From the NCBI RefSeq assembly GCF_900111935.1, contig NZ_FOYN01000001.1, positions 895,574-959,573 on the forward strand: a stretch of 64,000 bases of DNA. Reading direction: 5' to 3'. Shown here piece after piece: positions 1 through 8,692 of the stretch (position 1 is its first letter; every line of letters begins with the position of its first letter). The translations under genes and the position numbers were made by a program. The notes under the pieces were generated by a model. The model had not been told where the DNA came from and searched no databases. It saw only the letters and a program-made list of their open reading frames with translations. The stretch is from Halorubrum sodomense. Lineage in GTDB: Archaea > Halobacteriota > Halobacteria > Halobacteriales > Haloferacaceae.

Positions 1-1584
1 ACGGACCTCGTCGTTGATCGCCGACGCGAGCGAGGCGACGAGCGCGCCCGTCGAGAGCGTCTCGTCGCCGTCGACATCGGCCAGCTCCGGCGAGACGAGC
101 GTGTCGACCGCGTCCCGGGTCTCCGGGTCCGCGACCGCGGCGTCGACGACGACCGCGTCGACCCCGTACACCGACAGCAGGTCGATGCCGTCGGCGGACT
201 CGGTCGTCGAGCCGGCGCCGACGAGCAGGAACAGCGGGAGATTCTCGTCGTGGCGGTCGCGGTCCTGGAGCATCCGCGTCGCGTCGTTGGTGGCCGCGTC
301 CATCCCGTACACCGGCTCGTCGAGCGGCCGGCGGGTAAAGTAGTGGTACTCGGCGTCGCTCTTCGCGTGTTCGTCGCGGATCAGCGGGAGGACGGCGCGT
401 TCGACCGCGGCGCCGGCGACGTAGCCGTCGGCGGTCGCCGGGTGGCGGACGACGATCGGTCGCGACTCGAGGACCGCGCGCCGGACGGCTTCGGCCGCGT
501 CGAGGAGGCCGTCCGCGAGCTCCGCGACCGTCTCGTCGCCGGCGAGCGGCTGGAGCCCCTCGGGTCGGGCCTCGTCCGTGAGCGCCTCGGCGATGCGGCG
601 GCGGACCGATTCGGCCGCCGCTCCGTCGAGGAGGACGAGCGCCTCGGACTCCACCTGGACGTCGCCGCGGTGGCTCTCGACCTCGCCGTCGACCCGCACC
701 GCGTCCCCGACCTCGACGTCCGGATGCGCCCGGACGCCGGGCTCGACGAACGCGGCCACGTCGACCGCGCCCGTCTCGTCGCTGACCTCGAACACCGTCG
801 GGCCGCCGGTCTGGCGGACGCCGACGACCTCGCCCTCGATCCGCACCGCGTCGCCGACCGCGTCTCCGAGCGTCGTGATCGGCACGCGTTCCGGGTCCGC
901 GTCGGCGTCTTCCCCGGCCGCCTCGACCGCCTCAGATTCCGGGATCTCCTCGGCGGCGGTCGGCGCCGCGTCACCGCTCTCGGCGGACCCCGTCTCGCTT
1001 TCGGGTTCCGCCGCATCGTCGGACCCCGCGTCGGCCTCGGGCTCTACCTCGACGGACCCCGCGTCGGCCTCGATCGTCTCGTCGACCGACTCGTCCGCGT
1101 CCTCGTCGTCGCCTGCGTCGACCGACTCCTCGGCTTCGGCGGACGCATCGCCGGTCGTCTCGGCTGCGCCCTCGCCGTCGTCGCCGTCGTCGCCCGGCTC
1201 CTCGTCCGGGAGGTGCTCGCCGTCGGACTCCTGAACGAGAACGCCCCGGAACTCGCGGTCGGCTTGGCGGATCGACCAGCCGAGGTCGACGTTGCCGTTG
1301 TCGCGGACGCCTTTCACCTGGACGAACACCTCGTCGCCCGGCTCCCAGTCGAGGCTGTCGAGCCGGCGGTCGAGTTCGGAGCGGTGGAGCAGTCCGGTGA
1401 CGCCCGGCGCGAGGTCGACGAACACGCCGAACTCGGCGTACCCGTCGACGACGCCCCGATAGAACCGGCTCGGAACCAGATCGTCGGGAGAGTCGCCGCG
1501 GAAGTCGAACACGACGTCTTCCTGGTGCGAGTCGCAGACGCGACCGCCTCCGACGTCGGTACCACAGATGATACAGGATCCCAT
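1..1584 (-). CDS. Zn-finger/S1/OB-fold DHH-family (RecJ-like) protein, C-terminus cut by window edge
   Basis: Reads from an ATG at 1584 and stays open to base 1 (528 codons). Residues 4-20 carry C-x2-C...C-x2-H, a small zinc finger (CIICG...CDSH). Residues about 40-110 look like an S1 RNA-binding domain (FYRGVVDGYAEFGVFVDL). A long Asp/Glu/Ala-rich linker follows at about 135-220, then an OB-fold at about 240-320 (RIEGEVVGVRQTGG). The last part has VVRHPATADGYVAGAAVERA, which resembles the start of a DHH phosphoesterase domain. Haloarchaea carry such OB/DHH proteins related to RecJ exonuclease, probably acting on single-stranded DNA or RNA. The catalytic half is outside the window, so activity cannot be judged. 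Upstream lies a YIP1 gene on the same strand. Confidence 0.8.
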   Translation of the reverse strand, partial: MGSCIICGTDVGGGRVCDSHQEDVVFDFRGDSPDDLVPSRFYRGVVDGYAEFGVFVDLAPGVTGLLHRSELDRRLDSLDWEPGDEVFVQVKGVRDNGNVDLGWSIRQADREFRGVLVQESDGEHLPDEEPGDDGDDGEGAAETTGDASAEAEESVDAGDDEDADESVDETIEADAGSVEVEPEADAGSDDAAEPESETGSAESGDAAPTAAEEIPESEAVEAAGEDADADPERVPITTLGDAVGDAVRIEGEVVGVRQTGGPTVFEVSDETGAVDVAAFVEPGVRAHPDVEVGDAVRVDGEVESHRGDVQVESEALVLLDGAAAESVRRRIAEALTDEARPEGLQPLAGDETVAELADGLLDAAEAVRRAVLESRPIVVRHPATADGYVAGAAVERAVLPLIRDEHAKSDAEYHYFTRRPLDEPVYGMDAATNDATRMLQDRDRHDENLPLFLLVGAGSTTESADGIDLLSVYGVDAVVVDAAVADPETRDAVDTLVSPELADVDGDETLSTGALVASLASAINDEVR

Positions 1585-1658
1585 TTGAGTACACCGAGAG
1601 CCTCGGGCCTAAAACGGTTGTCGAAAACCCGCTGGCGGCGGCGCGGGCGCCCGGCCCG

Positions 1659-2279
1659 TCACGCGCCGAGCAGCGTTCGCGCCGCGGCCACGGCCCGATA
1701 GCCGACGCCGTAGCCGAGCGCGGCCGGCGGGAGCGCGGCCGCGGCGGTCCGGAGCGGTCCAAGTCCGTGAACCGCCCGGAACCCGACGAACAGGAGGAGT
1801 GCCGCGTACGCGCCGCAGACGACCCTGAGTTCGGGGATCGCCGGTCCGGCCAGCGCCATCGGGGAGCTGGCGTACGCGACCGCCTGGACCGTCTCGCTCA
1901 CTCCCCCGCGGTCGCGAAAGCCGACTCCGCCGTCGACCTCGAGGCTCGCCAGCACGACGGAAACGGTCGCGACCGCGGCGGTCAGGTGGAGCCCGACCGG
2001 CGCCGCCAGCGCGACCACGACGACGACGACCACGGCCTCGGACAGCACTCGCGAGGAGGGGACGACGACGGGCATCGCCGCGGGGTCCGACGCGATCCAC
2101 CCGAGGGTGAACGCCGCGGCGACCGCCACCGCGAACGTCAGCGCGGGCGCCTGATCGCCGGGCGTGATCCCGTTCGCGAACGTGCGCCGCGGCCGAACGA
2201 GCACCTCGGCCCACGTGCGAGCGATGCCTCGCGGTCCGCGGGGACGACCGCCCGCCGAGCCGTCGGGACGAGACTTCAC
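1659..2279 (-). CDS. YIP1-family integral membrane protein
   Basis: A 206-residue protein with a basic N-terminus and about five hydrophobic helices, including ALTFAVAVAAAFTLGWIA, a Val-rich helix near residue 90, and one ending in LRVVCGAYAALLLFVGF. The opening RTWAEVLVRPRRTFANGI followed by alternating membrane spans is the usual layout of haloarchaeal YIP1-domain proteins, whose cellular role is unknown. It lies 74 bp upstream of the DHH-family gene on the same strand. I saw no active-site motif. Confidence 0.7.
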   Translation of the reverse strand: MKSRPDGSAGGRPRGPRGIARTWAEVLVRPRRTFANGITPGDQAPALTFAVAVAAAFTLGWIASDPAAMPVVVPSSRVLSEAVVVVVVVALAAPVGLHLTAAVATVSVVLASLEVDGGVGFRDRGGVSETVQAVAYASSPMALAGPAIPELRVVCGAYAALLLFVGFRAVHGLGPLRTAAAALPPAALGYGVGYRAVAAARTLLGA

Positions 2280-2430
2280 GGCCGGCGTTCGCCCGCGCGG
2301 AATAACCCGTTTCCGGTTCGGGTCGAGGCCCGGTTCCGACCCGGCCCGCCGCGCCCGGCGACCCCGAACGTATCACGACTGATACGCGGCGCGCAAACGC
2401 TTATACCGGTGCCGTCTGAGTCACGGCCGA

Positions 2431-2892
2431 ATGGTCGCGTTCCGAGACGACGAGCGAGGGTTCACCCCCCTGGCGGGGACGGGGCTGCTCGTCGGGGTCG
2501 TCGTGCTGCTGCTCGCACTCGTCGGCGCGGCGGTGTTCGGTCTCATCGACGGCGTCGCACCGCCGGACGCCGAGTTCGAAGGCCAACAGGAGAACGGCAC
2601 GCTCGTCGTCGTCGCGCTCGGCCCGGACCCGGTCCCGGCCGAGGAGCTGTACGTCCGCGGCACGGACCCGGACGGAAGCGTCCAGTTCGGCGCGTGGCCC
2701 GGCGACGGCGTCGTCCGACCCGGCGACCGGATCGTCGTGCCCAACGCCACGGGCAACGAGAACTTCGAGGTCGTCTGGGAGCCGGTCGCGTTCGACACCC
2801 GCGAGACGCTCGGCAGCTACAACGGCGAGAGCTCCAAGATCGACGAGTGGAGCGAGGGGAACGGCGGCAGCACCCCGGGCGTCGGCGTCTGA
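2431..2892 (+). CDS. type IV pilin-like protein
   Basis: 153 residues. A short charged start (MVAFRDDERGFTPLAGTG) is followed directly by one strongly hydrophobic helix (LLVGVVVLLLALVGAAVFG, about residues 18-37) and then a beta-rich acidic domain. This is the class III signal/pilin layout of archaeal pilins (DUF1628 type), normally cut by a PibD-type peptidase before the hydrophobic helix and assembled into a surface filament. A TATA-like CTTATA about 30 bp upstream suggests its own promoter. The gene stands alone, without assembly ATPase or peptidase genes nearby. It could instead be a simple one-TM surface protein. Confidence 0.65.
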   Translation: MVAFRDDERGFTPLAGTGLLVGVVVLLLALVGAAVFGLIDGVAPPDAEFEGQQENGTLVVVALGPDPVPAEELYVRGTDPDGSVQFGAWPGDGVVRPGDRIVVPNATGNENFEVVWEPVAFDTRETLGSYNGESSKIDEWSEGNGGSTPGVGV

Positions 2893-3001
2893 CGCGGCGG
2901 CGGCTGACGGGACGGCGGCGTCGGCTGACGCAGCGGCGTCAGGTGACGGGACGGCGGCGTCGGCTGACGCGGCGGCGTCGGGCGACGGGACGGCGGTGTC
3001 T
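2889..3001. repeat. three-copy GC-rich tandem repeat, unit 36-39 bp
   Basis: Three imperfect head-to-tail copies starting at about 2889, 2925 and 2964, each built on CTGACGC...GGCG...GACGGGACGGCGG. In one frame it reads as D-A-A-A-S-G-D-G-T-A-A-S-A, but that frame has no start linked to the pilin, which ends at the first bases of the repeat. It lies between the pilin stop and the 3' end of the convergent oxidoreductase gene, where a terminator would be expected. Confidence 0.7.
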
Positions 3002-3043
3002 CGCGCGCTGTCTGGCCGTCGGAGATCGACCCCCTACGAACGC

Positions 3044-4168
3044 CTACCCTACGGTGACCCACTCGCCGCGATCGTCGGCCCGTTGGATCGCCGCGAGCAC
3101 GCGCTGGACCTCGTAACCGTCGTCGAACGACGGCTCGAACGATCCGCCCTCGTCGACCGCCGAGAGGAATTCGTAGTTCTCGTGGACGAACGTGTGCTCC
3201 CACCCGATCACGTGGCCCGGGGGCCACCAGTGGTCGACGTACGGGTCGGACTCCTCGGTGACCAACACCGTCTCGTAGCCGCGGTTCCGCCCGCGTAACA
3301 CCTCCAGTTCGTTGAGCCGTTCCAAGGAGAACTTCAGGCTTCCCTCCGTGCCGTGGACCGCGATCGCGTGGTCGTTTTTGTGCCCCTCGGCCACGCGGCT
3401 GGCCTCGAAGCCGCCGGTCGCGCCCGACTCGTAGGCGACCTGCGCGTTGTAGGCGTCGTCGACCGTCACGTCGCGGTACTCCTCGATCCTCCCGTTCTCG
3501 TCGTAGACGGGGCGCTCGTCGACGAACGTCGTCAACTGGCCCGAGAGGCGCTCGATTCCCCCCACCGCGTCGCCGACGAGGAAGTTCGCGAGGTCGATGG
3601 TGTGCGCGCCGAGGTCGCCGAGCGCGCCGGAGCCGGCCATCTCGGCGTCCATCCGCCACGCCCACGGCGCCTCGGGGTCGACGAGCCAGTCTTGGAGGTA
3701 TCGCCCTCGAACCTGCCGGATTTCGCCTAGTTCGCCGTCCTCGATCAGTCCCTTCGCGTAGCGGATCGCGGGGATGAACCGGTAGTTGAAGGCGGTCCCG
3801 GCCGGGGCGTCCGCCGCGGCCGCCGCGTCGCGCATCGCCGCCGCCTCCTCCAGCGTCGGCGCGAGCGGCTTCTCACAGAGGACCGGGATCCCGGCTTCGA
3901 GGGCCGCGATCGACGGCTCCGCGTGGACGTGGTTCGGCCCGAGGTTGTAGAAGACGTCCACCTCGTCGAGCGCCGCCTCCCAGTCCGTCGCGGTGTGCGA
4001 GAAGCCGAACCGATCCGCGGCGTCCGCGAGCGCTCCCTCGTCGCGTCCGACGAGGGTGTGGCGCTCGATTTCGGGTGCGTCCGGGAAGAACATCGGCAGC
4101 CGCGCCATCGCGTTCGAGTGCGCCTTGCCCATGAAACGGTACCCGAGCACGCCGATACGGAGTGTCAT
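3044..4168 (-). CDS. Gfo/Idh/MocA-family NAD(P)-dependent oxidoreductase
   Basis: 374 residues. The N-terminus MTLRIGVLGYRFMGKAHSNA is a Rossmann fold with the G-x-G-x2-G-like turn typical of this family, and the signature CEKPLAPTLEEA (about residues 95-107) contains the EKP lysine. The remainder matches the C-terminal beta-sheet domain, including GALGDLGAHTIDLANFLVG. Family members oxidise or epimerise sugars and inositols. It lies 127 bp downstream, on the same strand, of a sugar phosphate isomerase/epimerase-like gene, a common pairing in sugar or inositol catabolism. The exact substrate is not visible. Confidence 0.9.
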   Translation of the reverse strand: MTLRIGVLGYRFMGKAHSNAMARLPMFFPDAPEIERHTLVGRDEGALADAADRFGFSHTATDWEAALDEVDVFYNLGPNHVHAEPSIAALEAGIPVLCEKPLAPTLEEAAAMRDAAAAADAPAGTAFNYRFIPAIRYAKGLIEDGELGEIRQVRGRYLQDWLVDPEAPWAWRMDAEMAGSGALGDLGAHTIDLANFLVGDAVGGIERLSGQLTTFVDERPVYDENGRIEEYRDVTVDDAYNAQVAYESGATGGFEASRVAEGHKNDHAIAVHGTEGSLKFSLERLNELEVLRGRNRGYETVLVTEESDPYVDHWWPPGHVIGWEHTFVHENYEFLSAVDEGGSFEPSFDDGYEVQRVLAAIQRADDRGEWVTVG

Positions 4169-4295
4169 GGCAGGGCGTTCTCCGCAGCGGGCCTTGAGTG
4201 TGGGTGGTTCCCGACCCGGATCGCTGCGGTTTCGCGCCGTCGCCGCGACCGGGGCCCGCGAGCGAGAGACGCGCCGCGGCTCTCGGGTCCGCTCC

Positions 4296-5267
4296 TCACT
4301 CCGCCCAGTAGGCCTCGCCCGGTTCCGTCTCGAAGACGGCCCGCTCCAGCACGTCGACGGCCTTCTCTAACCCCTCGCGCGAGGAGGTGAGCGAGTCCTC
4401 GTGTTCGATCGACAGCGCGCCCTCGTAGCCGACCATCCGGAGCGTCGAGACGACGTCCTTCCAGTGCGCCTCGTCGTGGCCGTACCCGATCGAGCGGAAC
4501 AGCCACGAACGGTCGGCCTCCTCGGCGTAGCCCGTCGTGTCGAGGACGCCCTTCACGCGGGCGTTCGCGTCGTACACCTTCGTGTCCTTGGCGTGGAAAT
4601 GGTGGATCGCGTCGCGCTGGCCCAGGAACCGGATCGCCTCGGTCACGTCGATCCCCTGCCAGTAGAGGTGCGAGGGGTCGAAGTTGGCGCCGACCCGCTC
4701 GTTCGTGGCCTCCCGAAGCGCGAGCAGCCCGGTCGGCTCGTACACCAGCATGTTCGGGTGCATCTCGACGGCGACGTCGACGCCGTGCCCCTCGGCGTGC
4801 TCCGCCAGGTCGCGCCAGTAGGGAACCGCGACCTCGTCCCACTGGTAGTCGAGCGCGTCGGCGTGTTCCGTCGGCCACGGCGCCGTGACCCAGTTCGGCG
4901 TCGAGTCGCCGGGCGCGCCGGCCGGGAGCCCGGAAAAGCAGGTCACCGTGTCGACGCCGAGCAGGTCGGCCAACTCGACCGCCTCTCGTAGCTCCCGGTC
5001 GGCTTCCGCGGCTCGCTCCGCGTCGGGATGGAGCGGGTTGTTGTGCGTCGCCAGCGCGGAGATCCGAAGCCCGTGGTCGTCGAGCAGGTCGCGCAACTCC
5101 TCGCGGGCCGCCTCCTCGCCGAGGAGCGTCTCGCGACCGACGTGGTCCTCGCCGGGCCACCCCCCGACGCCGAGTTCGACGGCGTCGACGCCGATCTCGT
5201 CGAGGTACGCGGCCGCGTCGTCGATCGATTCGCCGCCCAGGGGTACCGTTAGCACGCCGATGTCCAT
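4296..5267 (-). CDS. sugar phosphate isomerase/epimerase (xylose isomerase-like TIM barrel)
   Basis: 323 residues starting MDIGVLTVPLGG. Motifs of the AP-endonuclease-2/xylose-isomerase-like barrel are visible: EMHPNMLVYEPTGL with a metal-binding Glu, GANFDPSHLYWQGID with the Asp/His metal pair, and HFHAKDTKV with a His. Members isomerise or epimerise keto sugars using a divalent metal. Its partner is probably the Gfo/Idh/MocA oxidoreductase just downstream. Length is normal for the family. The substrate cannot be read from sequence. Confidence 0.9.
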   Translation of the reverse strand: MDIGVLTVPLGGESIDDAAAYLDEIGVDAVELGVGGWPGEDHVGRETLLGEEAAREELRDLLDDHGLRISALATHNNPLHPDAERAAEADRELREAVELADLLGVDTVTCFSGLPAGAPGDSTPNWVTAPWPTEHADALDYQWDEVAVPYWRDLAEHAEGHGVDVAVEMHPNMLVYEPTGLLALREATNERVGANFDPSHLYWQGIDVTEAIRFLGQRDAIHHFHAKDTKVYDANARVKGVLDTTGYAEEADRSWLFRSIGYGHDEAHWKDVVSTLRMVGYEGALSIEHEDSLTSSREGLEKAVDVLERAVFETEPGEAYWAE

Positions 5268-5415
5268 GCACGGGGGTACGTCGATCCGCCGAATAAATCT
5301 TCAGGGAGCGTCGCGCGGCGCCCGGCCGTCGCGGACGGTGCCCGCTGGCCACGGTCCGCGACGGCCCGCCGCGAACCGCATGAGGTTTTAACGGATGGAA
5401 CGCGTACGATGTGGC

Positions 5416-6315
5416 ATGGGAATCCTCTCGCGCGCCTCCTACGTCGTCCGCTCGAAGGTGAACGCCCTCCTCAACCGGGCGGAAGACCCGACCGAATCGC
5501 TCGACTACTCGTACGAACAGATGCGCGACGAGCTTCAGGACGTCAAACAGGGGATCGCCGACCTGACGACCCAGAAGAAGCGCCTGGAGATACAGAAGCG
5601 CAAGCTCGAAGAGAACGTCGAGAAGCACAACCGCCAGGCCCGCGAGGCGGTCCAGCAGGACCGCGACGACCTCGCGCGGAAGGCCCTCGAAAAGAAGAAG
5701 TCGAAGATGACCCAGATCGAGGAGCTGGAGGGCCAGATCGCCGAGCTGAACAACACGCAGGAGCAGCTCGTCGAGAAGAAGAACAAGCTCCAGAACCGCA
5801 TCGAGGAGTTCCGCACGAAGAAGGAGACGATGAAGGCTCGCTACGAGGCGGCCGAGGCGTCCACTCGCGTCTCGGAGGCGATGACCGGCGTCGGCGACGA
5901 GATGGAGGACGTGAGCCGCTCGATCGAGCGCGCCGAGGAGCGGACCGAGGAGATGGAGGCGCGCTCGGAGGCGATGGACGAGCTGGAGGACTCCGGCGCC
6001 TTCGAGGACGCGCTCTCGGACAAGGACAGCATCGACCGCGAGCTGGAGGGCCTCTCGACCGACAGCGAGGTCGACGCCGAGCTGGAGACGCTGAAGGGCG
6101 AGCTCGGCAAGGGCGAGTCGGCCGACGACGGCGACGCCGCCGTCAGCGACGAGGACGTCGACGCCGAACTGGAGGACATCGAGTCGGAGATCGACGCCGA
6201 CGACCTGGAGGCCGACCTCGACGGCGACGGCAGCTCCGGGAGCACCGACCTCGACGAGGAGCTCGACGTCGAGTTAGAGGAGTCGGAGTCCGACGCGGAC
6301 GAACAGCGGAACTGA
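5416..6315 (+). CDS. PspA/IM30-family membrane-stress protein
   Basis: An upstream in-frame ATG exists at 5395, but the family start MGILSRASYVVRSKVNALLN fits 5416, giving 299 residues. Residues 1-25 form the amphipathic membrane-binding helix. About 26-200 is a long charged coiled coil (EDPTESLDYSYEQMRDELQ, QKKRLEIQKRKLEE), and the last 100 residues are an Asp/Glu-rich tail absent from bacterial PspA. PspA/Vipp1 proteins are ESCRT-III-like and oligomerise on damaged membranes. TTTTAA at 5384-5389 could serve as the TATA element. No other psp genes are adjacent. Confidence 0.9.
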   Translation: MGILSRASYVVRSKVNALLNRAEDPTESLDYSYEQMRDELQDVKQGIADLTTQKKRLEIQKRKLEENVEKHNRQAREAVQQDRDDLARKALEKKKSKMTQIEELEGQIAELNNTQEQLVEKKNKLQNRIEEFRTKKETMKARYEAAEASTRVSEAMTGVGDEMEDVSRSIERAEERTEEMEARSEAMDELEDSGAFEDALSDKDSIDRELEGLSTDSEVDAELETLKGELGKGESADDGDAAVSDEDVDAELEDIESEIDADDLEADLDGDGSSGSTDLDEELDVELEESESDADEQRN

Positions 6316-6378
6316 TCGAGCGCGGTCGCGGCCCGGTCCCCGCGGTCCCCGCCTCCCGTCGGTCCCGCTTCCGACCCC

Positions 6379-7425
6379 TCACTCCGACGCCGGGCGCGCG
6401 CCGGTCCCCGCGCGGTCCCGGTCGGCGAGCCGGATCTCGCCGTCCGCGAGGTCGACGCCCTCGTACGGGTCCTCGGCGAGCAGCAGCGAGCCGTCGAGGT
6501 CGGCGTAATCGAGGAGCGGCGCGAGCTGCGCGGCCGCCGCGATCGAGGCGTTCGACTCGATCATACAGCCGCACATCACCGCCAGCCCGTGCGCTCGCGC
6601 GGCGGCGATCACCCGGCGCGCCTCCAGCAGGCCGCCGGTCTTCATCAGCTTCAGGTTCGCGATGTCACAGCGGTCTGCGATCGCGGGCACGTCCGCGGCG
6701 GTCACGCAGGACTCGTCGGCGGCGATCGGCAGCGCCGACCGCTCGTAGACGTACCGGAGCCCCTCGGGGTTCTCGGCCGGGACGGGCTGTTCGACGAACT
6801 CCACGTCGCGGCCGGCGAGCCACGCGCTCTTCTCGACCGCCTCCTTCGGCGTCCACGCCTCGTTGGCGTCGACGCGGAGCCGCGCGTCGGGGGCGGCGTC
6901 GCGGACCGCGTCGATCAGCTCCCGGTCGCGGTCGGTGCCGAGCTTGACTTTCAACACGGAGTAGCCCGCCGCGACGGCGTCGGCCGCCTTCTCGCGCACG
7001 CGCTCGGTCTCGTCGAGGCCGATCGTGAATGAGGTCATCGGGGCGTCGCTCGGGTCGAGCCCCCACAGGCGGTAGAGGGGGACCCCGAGACGCTTCGCCG
7101 CGAGGTCGTGGACCGCGATCGAGACGGCGGCGCGGGCGGCGGGGTTGCCGTTCACGACCGCTCGCAGCTCGGCCTCGATCGCGTGGAGCGCGTGGGGGTC
7201 CCCGACGCGCTCGACCGCGTCGAGGAGGGCCGGCAACACCGCTTCGACGGTGGCGGCCGTCTCGCCGTAGTGGGCCGACGGCGCCGCGCCGCCGACTCCG
7301 GTCGTCCCCGCGTCGTCGGCCACCCGGACGACCACGTTCTCCGCCTCGGTCTGGGTCCCGCGCGCGATGGTGAACGGCGCTTCGAGCGGCATCGAGACCC
7401 GCTCGAATCCGGTTTCGAGGCTCAT
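6379..7425 (-). CDS. enolase-superfamily epimerase/racemase, DgcA-like
   Basis: 348 residues of the mandelate racemase/muconate lactonising group. The catalytic KxK is in LKVKLG. The three metal ligands appear in RVDANEAW (Asp), VEQPVPAE (Glu) and AADESC (Asp), and the second base Lys is in NLKLMKTGG. This pattern is shared by dipeptide epimerases and by DgcA, the N-acetyl-D-glutamate racemase. Its start overlaps the stop of the upstream DUF1611/DgcN-like gene by 4 bp. That neighbour favours DgcA over Ala-Glu epimerase, but the substrate call is inference. Confidence 0.85.
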   Translation of the reverse strand: MSLETGFERVSMPLEAPFTIARGTQTEAENVVVRVADDAGTTGVGGAAPSAHYGETAATVEAVLPALLDAVERVGDPHALHAIEAELRAVVNGNPAARAAVSIAVHDLAAKRLGVPLYRLWGLDPSDAPMTSFTIGLDETERVREKAADAVAAGYSVLKVKLGTDRDRELIDAVRDAAPDARLRVDANEAWTPKEAVEKSAWLAGRDVEFVEQPVPAENPEGLRYVYERSALPIAADESCVTAADVPAIADRCDIANLKLMKTGGLLEARRVIAAARAHGLAVMCGCMIESNASIAAAAQLAPLLDYADLDGSLLLAEDPYEGVDLADGEIRLADRDRAGTGARPASE

Positions 7426-8540
7426 TCGGCAGTTCCCCCTCCCTCGGTCGCTCGGTCACCGCCCGCGGCGTCGCCCGCGTCGGGGTTCGCGCCGAGGCCC
7501 GCCTCGACGACGGCGTCGACGATGTCGCCCGCGCCGTGGCGCACCGGGTCGGTCGCCGGCACGCCGGTCTCGTCCGCGAACGACGCGACCGCCTCGGCCG
7601 CCGCCTCGTCGTCCGCGACGCCGTTCGTGTTGACCGCGCCGGCGACGACGCTCGCCTCGCGCACGGGCGCCGCCAGGTCCTCGTAGAGGTCGACGTAGTC
7701 GGCGAGCGGCGGCAACTCGAACGACTCGTACCCGTGGATCGCCTCGCGGCCCGCGGCGTGACAGAGGACGAGGCCGTCGGCCATCGACCCGTGGAGGATG
7801 CCGCAGGTGACCGCCGAGTAGGCGGGGTGGACGATGCTCCCCTGTCCCTCGACGACGAGGAGGTCGCGGTCGTCCCCGACCTCGAGGAGCATGTCCTCGA
7901 CCGCGCCCGCGGCGAAGTCGGAGACGACGCGGTCGATCGGGTTCCCCCAGCCGGCGATCATGATCCCGGTCTGGCCGGTGGGGACGAACGCGGCGTCGAT
8001 CCCGCGCTCGCGGGCGGCCGAGACGATCTCCAGCGAAGCGGTCATCTTCCCGACCGAGCAGTCGGTGCCGACCGTGAGCACCACGTCGGCGTCGACGTCG
8101 CCGGACGCCCCGGAAGCGACCGTGAGGTCGTCGTCGGGTTCGCGCACGTCGACGAGGTCGACGCCGTGCTCGTCGGCCAGCGCGGCCAGCTCCGCGTCCT
8201 CGTTCAGGAAGTAGTGGAGGCCGCTCACCACGTCGCAGCCGGCCTCGATCGCGGCCTCGACGTCGCCGCGCCACGATTCGTCGAAGCCGCCGCCGATGGG
8301 CGCGATCCCGATGTAGAGTGCGTCGAGGTCGCCGTCGGCGGCAGCGTGCGCGTCCGCGAACGACTCGACGATCGGCGCGTCCGAGACGTCCGCGACGTGG
8401 TCGCGCACCCGGTCGCCGGCGCGGTCGCGGTCGAGGACGGCCAAGACGTCCTGGTCGCCGTAGCGCAGCACGCCGAGCGCGGTCTTCGCGCGGTCCGGGA
8501 ACTTCTCGTGGGCGAGGACGGCGATCCGCTCGTGGTCCAT
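7422..8540 (-). CDS. DUF1611 protein, DgcN-like N-acetyltransferase
   Basis: Start chosen at 8540 (MDHERIAVLAHEKFPD), giving 372 residues; the longer reading adds 56 low-quality residues. The N-terminal part is a Rossmann-like domain (about 1-130). The C-terminal part has a P-loop-like GTDCSVGKMTASLEI (about residue 170) and a QGSIVHPAYSAVTCG motif typical of DUF1611. Characterised members (DgcN) act with DgcA to convert D-glutamate to L-glutamate through N-acetylated intermediates. Its stop overlaps the start of the racemase-like gene by 4 bp, so the two are translationally coupled. The D-glutamate role here is inference from family and context. Confidence 0.85.
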   Translation of the reverse strand: MDHERIAVLAHEKFPDRAKTALGVLRYGDQDVLAVLDRDRAGDRVRDHVADVSDAPIVESFADAHAAADGDLDALYIGIAPIGGGFDESWRGDVEAAIEAGCDVVSGLHYFLNEDAELAALADEHGVDLVDVREPDDDLTVASGASGDVDADVVLTVGTDCSVGKMTASLEIVSAARERGIDAAFVPTGQTGIMIAGWGNPIDRVVSDFAAGAVEDMLLEVGDDRDLLVVEGQGSIVHPAYSAVTCGILHGSMADGLVLCHAAGREAIHGYESFELPPLADYVDLYEDLAAPVREASVVAGAVNTNGVADDEAAAEAVASFADETGVPATDPVRHGAGDIVDAVVEAGLGANPDAGDAAGGDRATEGGGTAE

Positions 8541-8692
8541 GGTGGGTCGCTCGCCCCGGGAGTTCTTAAAAGAGTCGAGGGATGTCGCTCTGCGTGGTCG
8601 GCGGGAGAGACCCCGTTCGGCCGCTCCCCGGCCCGTGACCGGCCCCGCCGGCCGAGGGCTGAAGTGGGTGCCGCCCCACCGTTCAGTTCGAA

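Noticed and set aside
250..1701. Long plus-strand ORF opposite the DHH-family gene
   Set aside because: It is a GC-driven shadow: Arg/Val/Asp-rich with no domain, exactly antisense to a gene with clear zinc, S1 and OB motifs.
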